DNA from: Paramacrobiotus metropolitanus
Taxonomy: Eukaryota; Tardigrada; Eutardigrada; Parachela; Macrobiotidae
Length of the DNA: 64,000 nt
Direction: 5' to 3'
Assembly (NCBI RefSeq): GCF_019649055.1
Contig: NW_026570241.1
Location: 806,001 to 870,000, forward strand
Shown in pieces: positions 19,403 through 28,876 of the stretch. The position numbers and the translations under genes were made by a program. The notes under the pieces are model-generated. The model searched no databases. It was given only the letters and a program-made list of their open reading frames with translations, and was not told the origin of the DNA. Each line of letters opens with the position of its first letter. Position 1 is the stretch's first letter.

Positions 19403-19996
19403 ATGGAAATTCACAACGTTATTCTGGCGGTGCAGTTCAACAAGGAAGTTGATCTTCAGCAAGTCCTAGAAGTTTTCGGGAAACATGCTACGAAGGTGAA
19501 AAATTTTAACGCAGTCAACATCAGACTAATAGGGCAGTCACATACATTTTGCCAGATTTTCCAAAACGGTAAGGCAATCGTAATAGGTGGTAAGTCCGTT
19601 GAAGAATCGAATGGGCTATTAGAACAGTATTTGCGAATGTTGATTGTAAATTGTATCGACGTTACTATTAAGGAGCGCTTTGTGGCAAATATAGTCTGTA
19701 CATACGCTTACAGTGAAATAATAAATTTGAACAAGCTGTATAGCCAAATTTTAAACCAAAAGCCAACGGGTATCGCATTCTTCTATGAACCTGAGCTTTT
19801 TCCAGCCATCAAACTACGATTCCCATTATTGAAAACTACCGTTAACGTTTTCCATACTGGAAAGTGTGTTATTCTGGGAGCAAGATCACTGTTGCAGATT
19901 CAACGCACAATTGAACAAATTAAAACCTCCTTGAAAATTACACCACTTCGGTGTCAAAAAAGCGAGAAACCTAATCATTTCAGAAACACCATTTGA
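19403..19996 (+). CDS. TATA-binding-protein (TBP) homologue in the Polinton-like element
   Basis: The product is 197 residues, about the length of the conserved TBP core, and consists of two related halves (about 1-90 and 91-180), as in TBP. Half one has NIRLIGQSHTFCQIFQNGKA followed by IGGKSVEES. Half two has YEPELFP (128-134) and VNVFHTGKCVILGAR (147-161), matching the YEPELFPG and IFxSGKxVxTGAK signatures of eukaryotic and archaeal TBP. TBP bends TATA DNA to nucleate transcription. Here it probably serves or redirects transcription of the element, whose promoters have clear TATA boxes; that is inference. ATG 19403 was preferred over 19391 and 19316 because of the TATA box spacing. The sequence is highly diverged from cellular TBP, so it is not a recent host copy. 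Intact. Confidence 0.85.
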   Translation: MEIHNVILAVQFNKEVDLQQVLEVFGKHATKVKNFNAVNIRLIGQSHTFCQIFQNGKAIVIGGKSVEESNGLLEQYLRMLIVNCIDVTIKERFVANIVCTYAYSEIINLNKLYSQILNQKPTGIAFFYEPELFPAIKLRFPLLKTTVNVFHTGKCVILGARSLLQIQRTIEQIKTSLKITPLRCQKSEKPNHFRNTI

Positions 19997-20064
19997 GAGT
20001 TTTTGTGATCGAATATATTGTGAAGTGTTCGATAGTTAGCAGACTAAGTCAGGAGAAATTTAAA

Positions 20065-20700
20065 ATGGAAAAGCTGAGTTTTGATTTTCGCTTTAAAACT
20101 CCGTGCACCATTTATATTTCTGGACCAACGATGTCGGAAAAATCGACTTTTACAATGAAACTTTTGCAAAGTCTTACGGAAAGCTTTAATCCGCCACCAG
20201 TAAAAATAGTTTATGCTTACGGTACGTGGCAAGATGCCTTCCAGGGTTTTGATAAAAATATTGAACTTATCCAAGGGCTTAGACCCATCTTAGAAGATAA
20301 AAATTTTTTTGACAAAGACGTTCCGAGTCTGCTAGTGTTAGATGATTTAATGGAAGAAATTGCTGGAACATCAAAGTGTTCGACGATTTTTACTCGTGAC
20401 GTCCATCACAAAAATGTTTCTGTAATTTTTATTTCTCAGAATTTATACAAACAAGGAAGGTGCATGCGTGACATTGCTTTGAATTCTCAGTACTTGGTAA
20501 TTTTTTAATCAGTTCGCGACGTTCAGCAAGTTAAAACACTCGCACGTCAGTTAGGTATGCCACATATGCTGGAGGCCTACCGAAAGGCTATAAAGGAACC
20601 TTTTGGATATTTACTGATAAATCTTAGACCCGAAGTTCCAGACGATGTTCGCCTTCAGTCGCACGTGTTTGAGTATAGGCGAATATATGTAGAAAAATGA
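20065..20700 (+). pseudogene. A32/FtsK-HerA-type genome-packaging ATPase, broken
   Basis: Family features: a P-loop at residues 20-28 (GPTMSEKST) and a Walker B strand LLVLDD (about residue 90). The VSVIFISQNLYKQGRCMRDIALNS region and the C-terminal LARQLGMP...YLLINLRPE are typical of Polinton and adintovirus packaging ATPases, which pump DNA into capsids. The invariant Gly before Lys in the P-loop is Glu, and an in-frame TAA lies at 20506-20508. The frame is otherwise open to the TGA at 20698-20700. The gene is therefore inactive. Its stop overlaps the next ATG as ATGA. Confidence 0.88.
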
Positions 20701-21017
20701 AACCAGAAGAAATTTTTCGACTTATTGAAGCGTTAGAGCTGCTGACACCACGTCAGAGAAGAAGCTCTTTCCAGCTGGCAACTAAGCAACAAATAAGCGC
20801 AATCGAAGAAGCCTGCTTAAATCTAGTTAAGCAACCCACCGGTCTTAGCAAAGTTGATTTAGCTCGGGCTCAAAAACATTCCTCAACAATCAAGCGTCTA
20901 GCTGACCGCAGTACAGACCAATCAAAGAAACGTAAAATATTACAACAAAAAGGCGGATTTCTCAACGTTTTGCTACCTGTTTTAGGTACTTTAGTTTCCA
21001 CTTTTCTAGCAAAATGA
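20697..21017 (+). CDS. Small basic Polinton/adintovirus-type conserved protein
   Basis: This is an intact 106-residue frame starting inside the ATPase stop (ATGA). It has an N-terminal helical part with LTPRQR, a middle with ISAIEEACLNLVKQP, a basic LADRSTDQSKKRKILQQKGG segment, and a hydrophobic end (FLNVLLPVLGTLVSTFLAK). This plan, with a basic stretch then KGGF and a hydrophobic tail, recurs in Polinton-type elements and has been compared with small adenovirus core proteins. The role in condensing DNA or contacting membranes is inferred from the family. Confidence 0.65.
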   Translation: MKPEEIFRLIEALELLTPRQRRSSFQLATKQQISAIEEACLNLVKQPTGLSKVDLARAQKHSSTIKRLADRSTDQSKKRKILQQKGGFLNVLLPVLGTLVSTFLAK

Positions 21018-22120
21018 AGACTTACGTTTTAGTTCCCGAAACCGAATTTTTAAAACAAAAGCATGCTCGGGAAGGTGTTCCCGCGCCGACTGCCTGGAAA
21101 AAAGCTCAAGAGATTGGTCATGAAATTACACAACAGCTCATGGCGAAGGCCGCTTTTGAGTACCAACGTTTAAACAATACAGGTAACGCACCAGTCGCGG
21201 CTCCGATATTGGAAGCAGTGCAAGTTGAACCAACAGTGGTTCCCAACCTATTACCCACAATGATTGATAAAAGTATACAGGCTCATTCTACGGGTGTTCT
21301 TAAAGATCAATACATTCAAGCAGGTCCAAACATAACCCATCAAGCTGTCCAGGCTGTTCCGACATTTCATGAACAGGGTAATCAAGCAACAGCCCCACCC
21401 TTAGTTGAGTACATCCAGTCCAATCCAGTAGTTAAGGTTGTTGAAGTACCATCCCAACCAACTGTGCAATATGTACACGTGCTTGGGGAGCCGCAAATAC
21501 AATTTGTTCCAAGCAATGCTGTGGTCAAACACGTTTAGCCGAAGCCAAAAAAACCACCTTTAGTTAAAAAAGTCCATGTAAGACGCAATCCAAAATCCGA
21601 TACCACTTTAAAAGCTGCAGTAGAATACGCTCCTACTCCGCCTAGTGTTCCGATAGTTGAATTTCCAGTTGATGGTGTGTTAGAATATCAAATACCTGAC
21701 AGTGGAGCTGTTCCGGCTTTAGAAAAAAACCAGTTAGCTATTGAAGGCTCAAAAGCGGTGGTTGTCAAACCAAAAACTGTAAACAAGCTAGGTCGAAAGG
21801 AAAAAGATCAGCAACTTGCTATTGAAGGGTCGAAAACCGTGGCAATTAAGCCGAAAACTTCCAACAAGCTCCAAAACGTCACACCAAAACCTAAGCAAAG
21901 GACAGCAATTGCCACTGGTTCTCAAAGATTAGCAATCGAAGCCCGTGGGAAAGAGCAGACAGCTATTACCGACGCAGTGGCGTTAAACGCTTTAACATAT
22001 AAACCTGAAACTTCAAGTCAGGCCAAAACCCAATTGAGGAAACGTAATAAAACTTCAGAATCTCTCGCTAAAAGACACAAAGGGGGTACACAAAGAGGCG
22101 GGTGGCTCTCCTACACATGA
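21014..22120 (+). pseudogene. Low-complexity Polinton protein of unknown function, one stop
   Basis: It begins in an ATGA overlap with the previous gene. The N-terminus is conserved-looking (KTYVLVPETEFLKQKHAREG); the rest is Pro/Val/Thr/Lys-rich, with two copies of QLAIEGSKxVxxKPKTxNKL (about 21730-21875). The end is strongly basic (LRKRNKTSESLAKRHKGG). A single TAG at 21536-21538 interrupts an otherwise open 368-codon frame. Position and composition suggest a virion or DNA-associated protein, but no family is recognised. It is not a major capsid protein. Confidence 0.6.
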
Positions 22121-23187
22121 TGAAGCCCACTTTAGATGATTTGTATTTGAATCCTGCTTCTCAGGACAGTTTAGGCGGCATAGACCGCTTGTACAAAGAA
22201 GCTAGAAAACATGGATATACACGAAAGCAAGTTAAAGCTTACTTAGAAACCAAAGATGCATATACACAGCACAAACCCTTTCGCTCTAAGTTCAAGCGTC
22301 GAAAGATTATTTCTGTTAATGTGGGCGACCAACATCAAATTGATCTTGTGGATTTTCAAAAATTTGCAAACTATAACGATGGCTTTAAGTACATTCTTAT
22401 GTGCATCGACTGCTTTTTTCGTTATGCATGGGCTGAGCCGGTTAAATCAAAACAACCAGCTGATATTCGCGAAGCACTTTTAAAAATATACAAAAGTGAT
22501 TATCCTCCATTACGTGTTCAAAGCGATAATGGTAAGGAATTTGTTAGTAAAGACATGCGTAAGTTTTTTGAAGAGTGTAACGTTACGTTTTTTACAACAA
22601 AAAACGATGACGTCAAATGTGCGATGGTTGAACGTCTAAATCGCACAATCGAAGAGCGGTTATATGTTTTCATGACCGAAAACAACACATACAGGTTCAT
22701 AGATGTCCTTCCTAAGATTTTATCCGCTTACAACTCTACAAAACACTCGGTTACAGGTATAGCCCCTAAAGATGTAGGTCCTGAAGAAGCTGAGCAAATT
22801 CTCCAGAAGATGATTGATCAACAGAAAGATATGAAAAATTCAAAACCAACATTTGCTGTTGGCGATCATGTATGTTTTTGCAAAAAAGAAACAGACTTTT
22901 GAAAAAGGGTACGAGACTCGTTCACAGAAGAATTCTTCAAAGTGACCCACACTACACGGAGTGGGAGCCATTACCTTTACACTGTCGAAGATTTAGCTGG
23001 CGAGCCCGTGGATGGTAAGTTTTATCCGGAAGAGTTATCTAAAGTCACAATGGAAGAAAGGCCATATCATAAGATCTCCAGGATATTAAGGGATAGGAGA
23101 CATAAAGGAAAAGTACAATACTTAGTACGTTGGTATGGATATGGTCCAGCTTATGACTCTTGGGACAACAAAGAAGATTTGAAATGA
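22117..23187 (+). pseudogene. Polinton retroviral-type integrase with C-terminal chromodomain, broken
   Basis: The start is ATG 22117, in an ATGA overlap with the preceding stop. The rve catalytic core has DLVDFQK, SDNGKEF and a Glu about 35 residues on (CAMVERLNRTIEERL), so all DDE residues are present. A chromodomain follows (YHKISRILRDRRHKG...YLVRWYGYG...SWD, about 23065-23180), which targets insertion to particular chromatin in related integrases. A TGA at 22900-22902 and a short out-of-frame patch to about 22920 lie between core and chromodomain, while both flanks share one frame. This looks like a one-base gain plus a one-base loss. The gene is inactive as it stands. The protein is most like Polinton integrases, clearly different from the two gypsy integrases in the window. 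Confidence 0.9.
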
Positions 23188-23907
23188 GTTTTTACATGAC
23201 TTTGCCGTCTTCGGCGTCAGAGGGCTTATACTCTGAAAACTGCCCTGGTAAATTTACAACGCTTCTCGCTAGACCTATAGATTTAGACGGTGCGTGGGAA
23301 GTTGGTCTTTCAGAAATTATACTACCCCCTAGGCGGATAAAGTTTAATACCGGATTAGCCATTACTGTCTCTCGTGACAGTCTACCAACGAGATTTACTA
23401 GATTTGGATGAAAACCATTTACTTTATACAGTTAACAAACTGTTGAGGGAAGACGTAGAGGATAGGGACTCGAAAACCTTTGGTCAGGTAATGGTCAGTG
23501 GTCAAGCAGCTCAGTTAAACATCGCACCAGGCCTCGCTTTAACTTTTACGGGATCCGAATACGCGCGCGCGTTAGGCATACTACACCAATACACATATAA
23601 CAGCAGAGATGCTCTGACTCATATGTTATATCCGGGACAGCATAATCGTCTCGTGCACGTGTATTGTGACGTGATTACACATGGGTTGGTAGGTGACTCA
23701 ATGGTACCTTTACTACGCACCTTATCAACTCAAGCGAGTTCATTTCGAGAGACAGTAATTTGTTTTGAGGATCCGCATTATATGCCGTTAGCCTATCATA
23801 CATTTCAAACCATAGAAATAGCGTCGCGCGATGATTTAGGGAAAGAAGTACTCTTTCATCCAGGCACATCCGTAATTAAACTTCACTTTCGACCAAAGAA
23901 GCATTAA
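23184..23907 (+). pseudogene. Penton-like minor capsid protein of Polinton type, frameshifted
   Basis: The ATG at 23184 overlaps the chromodomain stop (ATGA). The N-terminus FYMTLPSSASEGLY...GAWEVGLSEI and the C-terminus TFQTIEIASRDDLGKEV...VIKLHFRPK match both ends of the Polinton/virophage minor capsid (penton, single jelly-roll) protein, which forms capsid vertices. A single frame change at about 23374-23411 separates residues 1-75 from the remainder. All else is open, so the lesion is probably recent. Confidence 0.85.
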
Positions 23908-23909
23908 AA

Positions 23910-24299
23910 ATGGTTCTACAAGAGTTAAAATTTGACGAGCACCGCTACACCCAGATCCTTACCAAGCAGCATGGGTACGGTATGCCATATTATCGTGGCG
24001 CACCCATGAAAGGTGGTAGTTTCTGGGGTCGTGTGTTTGGCTTTGCAAAGGGTTTGTTCAGCAAAGCTGCACCGCATATAAACAATTTAATTGCCACTGC
24101 ACAACCTCACATGAAAACAATGGCCAGCAAGGCTGTGGAATCCGTAATCGATAAAGCTGTTGAGCAGGGTAATTTAAACATCAATGTTAAATTTGCAAAA
24201 CCACTACCAGAAGGTATAGTCTGTGTAGCTATGATGGTCTTCGATAATATTATCGAAATTAACAACAATCGCCAAGTACTTTTTGACTTTGCACCATGA
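23910..24299 (+). CDS. Small glycine-rich virion-type protein of the Polinton
   Basis: This is an intact 129-residue frame starting two bases after the penton stop. The YYRGAPMKGGSFWGRVFGFA motif (about residues 27-46) is a hallmark of small structural proteins next to the protease in Polintons and adintoviruses; these resemble adenovirus pVI/pX-like internal proteins with an amphipathic membrane-active helix. A predicted helix (AKGLFSKAAPHINNLI) follows. A capsid-interior role is inferred from family and location. The stop overlaps the protease ATG as ATGA. Confidence 0.65.
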   Translation: MVLQELKFDEHRYTQILTKQHGYGMPYYRGAPMKGGSFWGRVFGFAKGLFSKAAPHINNLIATAQPHMKTMASKAVESVIDKAVEQGNLNINVKFAKPLPEGIVCVAMMVFDNIIEINNNRQVLFDFAP

Positions 24300-24796
24300 A
24301 CAGCCTACAAATAGAAACAGCGCTGAAGCAAGATCTCAACGTTCGCGATATTTTTGTTGGGGTATTCGCCAGCGATACATTACCAGTAAAAGAATTTCCA
24401 GGTGCATACATATCAAATACTCAACCGTCAGGCGCGGCGGGTGAACACTGGGTAGCATTTTATTGTTCAAAACCCGGTACGATAGAAGTTTTTGATTTAT
24501 ACGGGAAAAATCCCGGAGACTATTCAGATGACATTAAAAAATGGATAAATGATGACTTTGTCATAATGTCAAACACTGAACGCCAAAACACTGACAGTAC
24601 TGTATGCGGTCAGTATTGTATGTTTTTTGTTTTACTACGTTGCTACGGGTTTTCATATAAAGATGTCATGTCAGCTCTCACTAAGCATAAAGGGGTGAAC
24701 GATAAATTTATATGCAAATTCATCAACAAGTTCTTCCGACTAAGGACGGTAGTCCGTGACGCAACATTTATACGCGACCTTATAAGAAATGGTTAA
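24296..24796 (+). CDS. Adenain-type (C5/Ulp1-like) cysteine protease
   Basis: This is an intact 166-residue frame. The catalytic set is visible: His51 in GEHWVAFY, Asp67 in FDLYG, Gln97, and Cys108 in STVCGQYCMFF. This is the PRO gene of Polintons, related to the adenovirus maturation protease that cleaves capsid precursors. The length is close to the usual 170-200 residues. It begins in an ATGA overlap, and its stop lies inside the next ORF's start (ATGGTTAA). All key residues are present although neighbouring genes are broken. Confidence 0.9.
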   Translation: MNSLQIETALKQDLNVRDIFVGVFASDTLPVKEFPGAYISNTQPSGAAGEHWVAFYCSKPGTIEVFDLYGKNPGDYSDDIKKWINDDFVIMSNTERQNTDSTVCGQYCMFFVLLRCYGFSYKDVMSALTKHKGVNDKFICKFINKFFRLRTVVRDATFIRDLIRNG

Positions 24797-24989
24797 GCCG
24801 ATAGCTAAAAAAGCAGCATCAGTATTCTTTGCAGTACTGGTGACCATGCTGCTGTTAGTTTTCAATACTTTAGAAATTGTTTTCTATTTTGTAAAGTCCT
24901 CCAACCGTACACAGTTGGAGGAATCTAAAAAAATTACGAAAGAAGTGTTGGATGTGATGGTGAGTGACGAAGCGACACAAACCGAGTGA
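24789..24989 (+). CDS. Small single-pass membrane protein of the Polinton
   Basis: A 66-residue frame overlaps the protease stop by 8 bp. One strong hydrophobic helix (ASVFFAVLVTMLLLVFNTLE) follows a short basic N-terminus, then a charged tail rich in Lys and Glu. No family is recognised. It is the last rightward gene before the convergent polymerase. Confidence 0.55.
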   Translation: MVKPIAKKAASVFFAVLVTMLLLVFNTLEIVFYFVKSSNRTQLEESKKITKEVLDVMVSDEATQTE

Positions 24990-25073
24990 TTTTTCCCCTT
25001 TGTTTTATTCATTTTCCCCACTACCACCACCTTTTTTTCTATCGCGTGCCAAAGGGCAGCGTTGTGAAATCAT
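24990..25073. terminator. Convergent intergenic gap between structural block and polymerase
   Basis: This 84-bp pyrimidine-rich gap separates genes meeting tail to tail. It resembles the block at 17061-17101 beside the ARH-BIR stop. It probably carries transcript 3' ends for both strands; no strong polyadenylation signal is seen. Confidence 0.35.
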
Positions 25074-27390
25074 CTAACATGATACGTTTATCGTACACAA
25101 CAACTTTTTAGCCAATTGAACAGTATTAATTTCTTGCGTTTTTCCATTCCGCTTGATGTATTCCGGATACACGACCTGCACATGTTCGTCCACACCCTCC
25201 AGCAGTCGCTTCAGCTGGTTGAAATCCAACGCCTTGCCGGTCCTTGTCAGCTCCTTCGTAACCGAGTCGCAATCCAGAATATCTTCTGTGAACCCGTTCT
25301 GCGTCATCCCCTTCACTTTCATTTCAATGCGTCCCGTATCTGTTTCGTAGCTGTAGACTTTCGGACCGCAGGAGACGAATTTGACAATATGGTTTTCGCC
25401 AGCTTCTAGCTGGTTATCCCAGTCACCAAGGATACTACCAGTTTCAGGGAGCCAGTCGTTAGGGCGGTGAACGAAAATCACAGAGTCCGCATCGTAGTAG
25501 AGAAGTCGCTCACCCAACTTTTCCATGAGGTCCAGCAGAATGAGACGGGCGTGGCTTGTGGTGAAAGCGGCAACAACAACATTCGTTCCATTGCCACCTT
25601 CGTTGTAGTCATCCACTTTCGAATGTGTTACCATCAGACACGTTGGACTCACACCATACACATCATGAATCTCAATAGCTTTTGAACGACACAGATCAGA
25701 ATATCGTTTGGGATCGTACACGAACTCCGTGGAATTCATATCGCAGCTCTGGCCAGTCTTACCCCAAAGACTGTTCAGCGCGACTTTGGAGGTGCTCTTC
25801 TTTCCGGCATCAAAAACCATGGCGTCAGGGTCCAGGATGGTACCTTCACGGTCTTTGACCATCTGAATGAAATTTGCCTTCTTCTCATCCGTATCGCACC
25901 ACGCAGGCCAACCGCTTGCTTCCATTTTCACTTTCAGAAACTTATTCATACACGCCGCAAAGAGTTTGGTGTCCGTCTGCGCCAGTGCCAGACTTCGTAC
26001 ATTTCGACAACCCGGTGCCCCACATCCACCGCATGATGTAGCTCTGGTGTGCACCAAATACCTTCGAAAGATCGTTCTTCATCGGAATGGACACAGCGGC
26101 TGGTCACTTTCTCCATTGCGCATTTTTTGCACAGAACAAACATTAGTTTGTCGTTAATCGTCAACGGTAAGACTGGATACAGGCATTCATCCGGTGCAGC
26201 AACTTCACAGTAAACAAGCCCGAAATAATCTTTGACATCCTTAAAATTGGATATGATTATTTCAGGTTGACCAACTGGTTACGCCTTCGTTTTGTTCACA
26301 AAGGGATAGAGGCTGACAACGTCAAAGTGTCTAATTTCTTCCCCATTTTTTACTTCGTAAAACAGGCGGCTGGCGTTTGTTCTTCCACCTTTGAAGGCGT
26401 CACGTAGAATCATTGGCTCTCGAATGTTCGTGTGCTGCAAAAATCCGGCAATAAATGGATCTTCCCGTTCTTTGAGCCACTCGCAACCCCATTTCATTTC
26501 CACAGTGTACCCCTGGCTCTCGAGGAAACGCTCACGTTCTAGGTACTCTTCCTAGACTTCTCGCATTTTTTTCTTGGAGTACGGGACCACATCGTTTTCG
26601 TCGGTGCAAGCGGGATGCCCATGGAAAACACAGCCATTGTACTCGTAAACGGTTTGGATTTCCTCATCGAGGCCGTCTACAAAGTACCGACCAATCTTAA
26701 CTTCTTTTCCGCTTCGACCATGGCGTATGCGCCCATTAGCACTCATGTTCTCCCATTCTAGCCATTGCGCGGCTTGGATACTGGTGCGTCGGTTTCTGTG
26801 AGGACCATGACTGGCTAAGGCGGCGTCTTTGTTTTCTTGGAGGTGAAATGTTTTTCAGTAACGATAGCAGGCGGCGGGCATGGTTATGCTTTCCATGGGA
26901 TTCAGCGAAGTGAGCGTACGGTAGTCGTTGATAATTTTCAACGCACAGAGCCGCAAGACCGTAACATCGTTCGAGCAATACGTCATCATTTGCTTGCGAA
27001 AATTGAATACTCCATTAGCGGCGGCTTTTGCTTCAGCGTGCCACTTGAGGAATTCGGCTTTTTGCTGCTTCCGCATCCCATCAATCATATACTGATCCGG
27101 CTCAAGCCAAGGCAAATCGGCTTTATCCCAATTCTCAGGCTTATTAAACCGATGAGGGAAATCGCCTTTTTGCACTTCAAGCTCCAAACCAACCGCCTTG
27201 GTTAGCTGACTTAACCTCAATGCCAGAAAGTTGAGTGTATCTCGGGATTGGATGCCAAGTTTGCGGTACTTCAGTTCCAGCACTTGCGTCCCCCGTTTGA
27301 AGACCTCCACCCCTTTCAACCCGTTATCCAACATATACTTCAGGACAAAATGCCCATCGTAGCCCCGGAAATTGTGTGCGATAATGAGCT
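25074..27390 (-). pseudogene. Protein-primed family B DNA polymerase fragment (Polinton PolB)
   Basis: Motifs on the minus strand run from exonuclease AHNFRGYDGHFVL (about 27340-27380), through polymerase motif A DVVSLYPF (about 26300) and motif B KVALNSLWGKTG (about 25770), to motif C YYDADSVIF (about 25480). These identify the replicative polymerase of Polintons. One frame runs from 27390 to about 25985 with three stops (near 26855, 26552 and 26279), then a frame change at about 25985 leads into the final ORF. The N-terminal third, including the first exonuclease motif, is absent. At 27390 the frame is preceded by a sequence like an intron acceptor, with nothing coding upstream. Orientation opposite to the structural genes is the usual Polinton layout. 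Confidence 0.9.
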
Positions 27391-28876
27391 AAAGTGTAAA
27401 AGGTAGATTATAGTTGCCAGACATGCATGTGTGCCTGCGTGTGTTCCCTGTACACTTTGACTCCTGTTTCCGGGCGGGCTGGTACATACAGATAGTTTCT
27501 ATTGTAGCCTGTAGGGATTATAATTTGCCAAGTATCCATTTTACGTATTATTATGCAATGAATAATTTAGCGAATACATACCGGGTATGTCGAAAAATTA
27601 TTTCGCGGACAAATTTGTGGAGGCGTTTCGTAGGTTGCATTTACGAAATTTCGACTCGATAATAATACTAAAGTACATATATCACCTTCTAACAAAAAGC
27701 AAACTTAAACTGTATTTTTAAACTTTGAAATCCTTTAATATGTCTTATTTTATGTTTCAGTAAAAATCTGTTGTTTAAAAACTTTTAAAGGAAACTCTTC
27801 AATGTTTTCGGATTACAGTATACCCAGTTTCAACGTTCAACGACTTCTAACCAACTAAGTTAAAATCGAAACAATACACTGTTCTTTGTTTCAGAATTTA
27901 TATATCTGAATCTGAATATATCGCTGGCGAAAGCGCTGAGAATTTGGTTAAATGAAATTGAGACTGGCGATGCATTTTATGTTGATTGTGGGCCGGTAGC
28001 TGCAGTGACTGCACATTATTGATCGAATTTTCAGTGTGCATCAACGTGAGTGGTAAATAAGGTAAGTAGAGGGCAAGGTCACGATTACGATCCGATTACA
28101 GTTGATTGGAACTTGCCCAGAGGCCATACGGAGCCATCAGCGATCGTGATTGCATTTTTCTTAGTGTAGTGCTGATGTGCTGCTGAGCAATTCAGTTTAG
28201 ATTTATTTGATTCTATTTTAATTTATGCCTTTACTTCTTAAAAACTGACCTTTGTAAGTTGAACTGAAGCGTTACGAAATTGTGCACAAGTGTCGTTCAC
28301 AACAGCCGCACAAGTGTGGCAGTGGCTACATTTTTCTTGGTGTAGTGCAGTGGATTCGGTGGCGTGGCTAAAGCGCTTTCGTCACTGATTTTCTTACGTC
28401 GCAATTGCAAAACATCGGTTCAACGTTTTTTTAAGTTTCAAGTACTCTGTGAAGGGTAAGTCTTGCATGGTCAGATGAAGAAAACCGGAAGAAAATCGGT
28501 TTCGGGAAAAAAATATTTGAGGTGGCCCACTCAAACGACCATCCCTCATTGACTTACCATAGTGGTCCACTCAAACGACCATACGGGTAGTAGTCTGCAT
28601 GCGCTTCCGCCGGACCACCAGCCATGAACTGAATATGGTTCATTTAATTCCTCAAAGGAAACGCATTCAGCAAATATCATTTACTGCAATTTTACTTTGA
28701 TATTTTTTCACAGCAGCTTTATTTTGCTAGACATATGTTAGTTTTTAGACATATATGTATTATGTTCACGAACAAAACTCAAAAGTATTACCCATTCGAG
28801 AACCTTTATACAGTTTTTGCAACAATATAATTTTTCGACAGTAATTTCCAAGACCAACTGATTGGTTAAGTTAGGA
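27391..28876. other. Non-coding stretch right of PolB
   Basis: No gene is seen. CCACTCAAACGACCAT occurs twice, at 28527 and 28567, 40 bp apart. No terminal inverted repeat matching the left side of the Polinton was found by eye, so the element's right end is either deleted or unrecognisable. Confidence 0.4.

Noticed and set aside
21014-22120. The low-complexity Polinton ORF as a major capsid protein
   Set aside because: Too short and too Pro/Lys-rich; no jelly-roll-like pattern.
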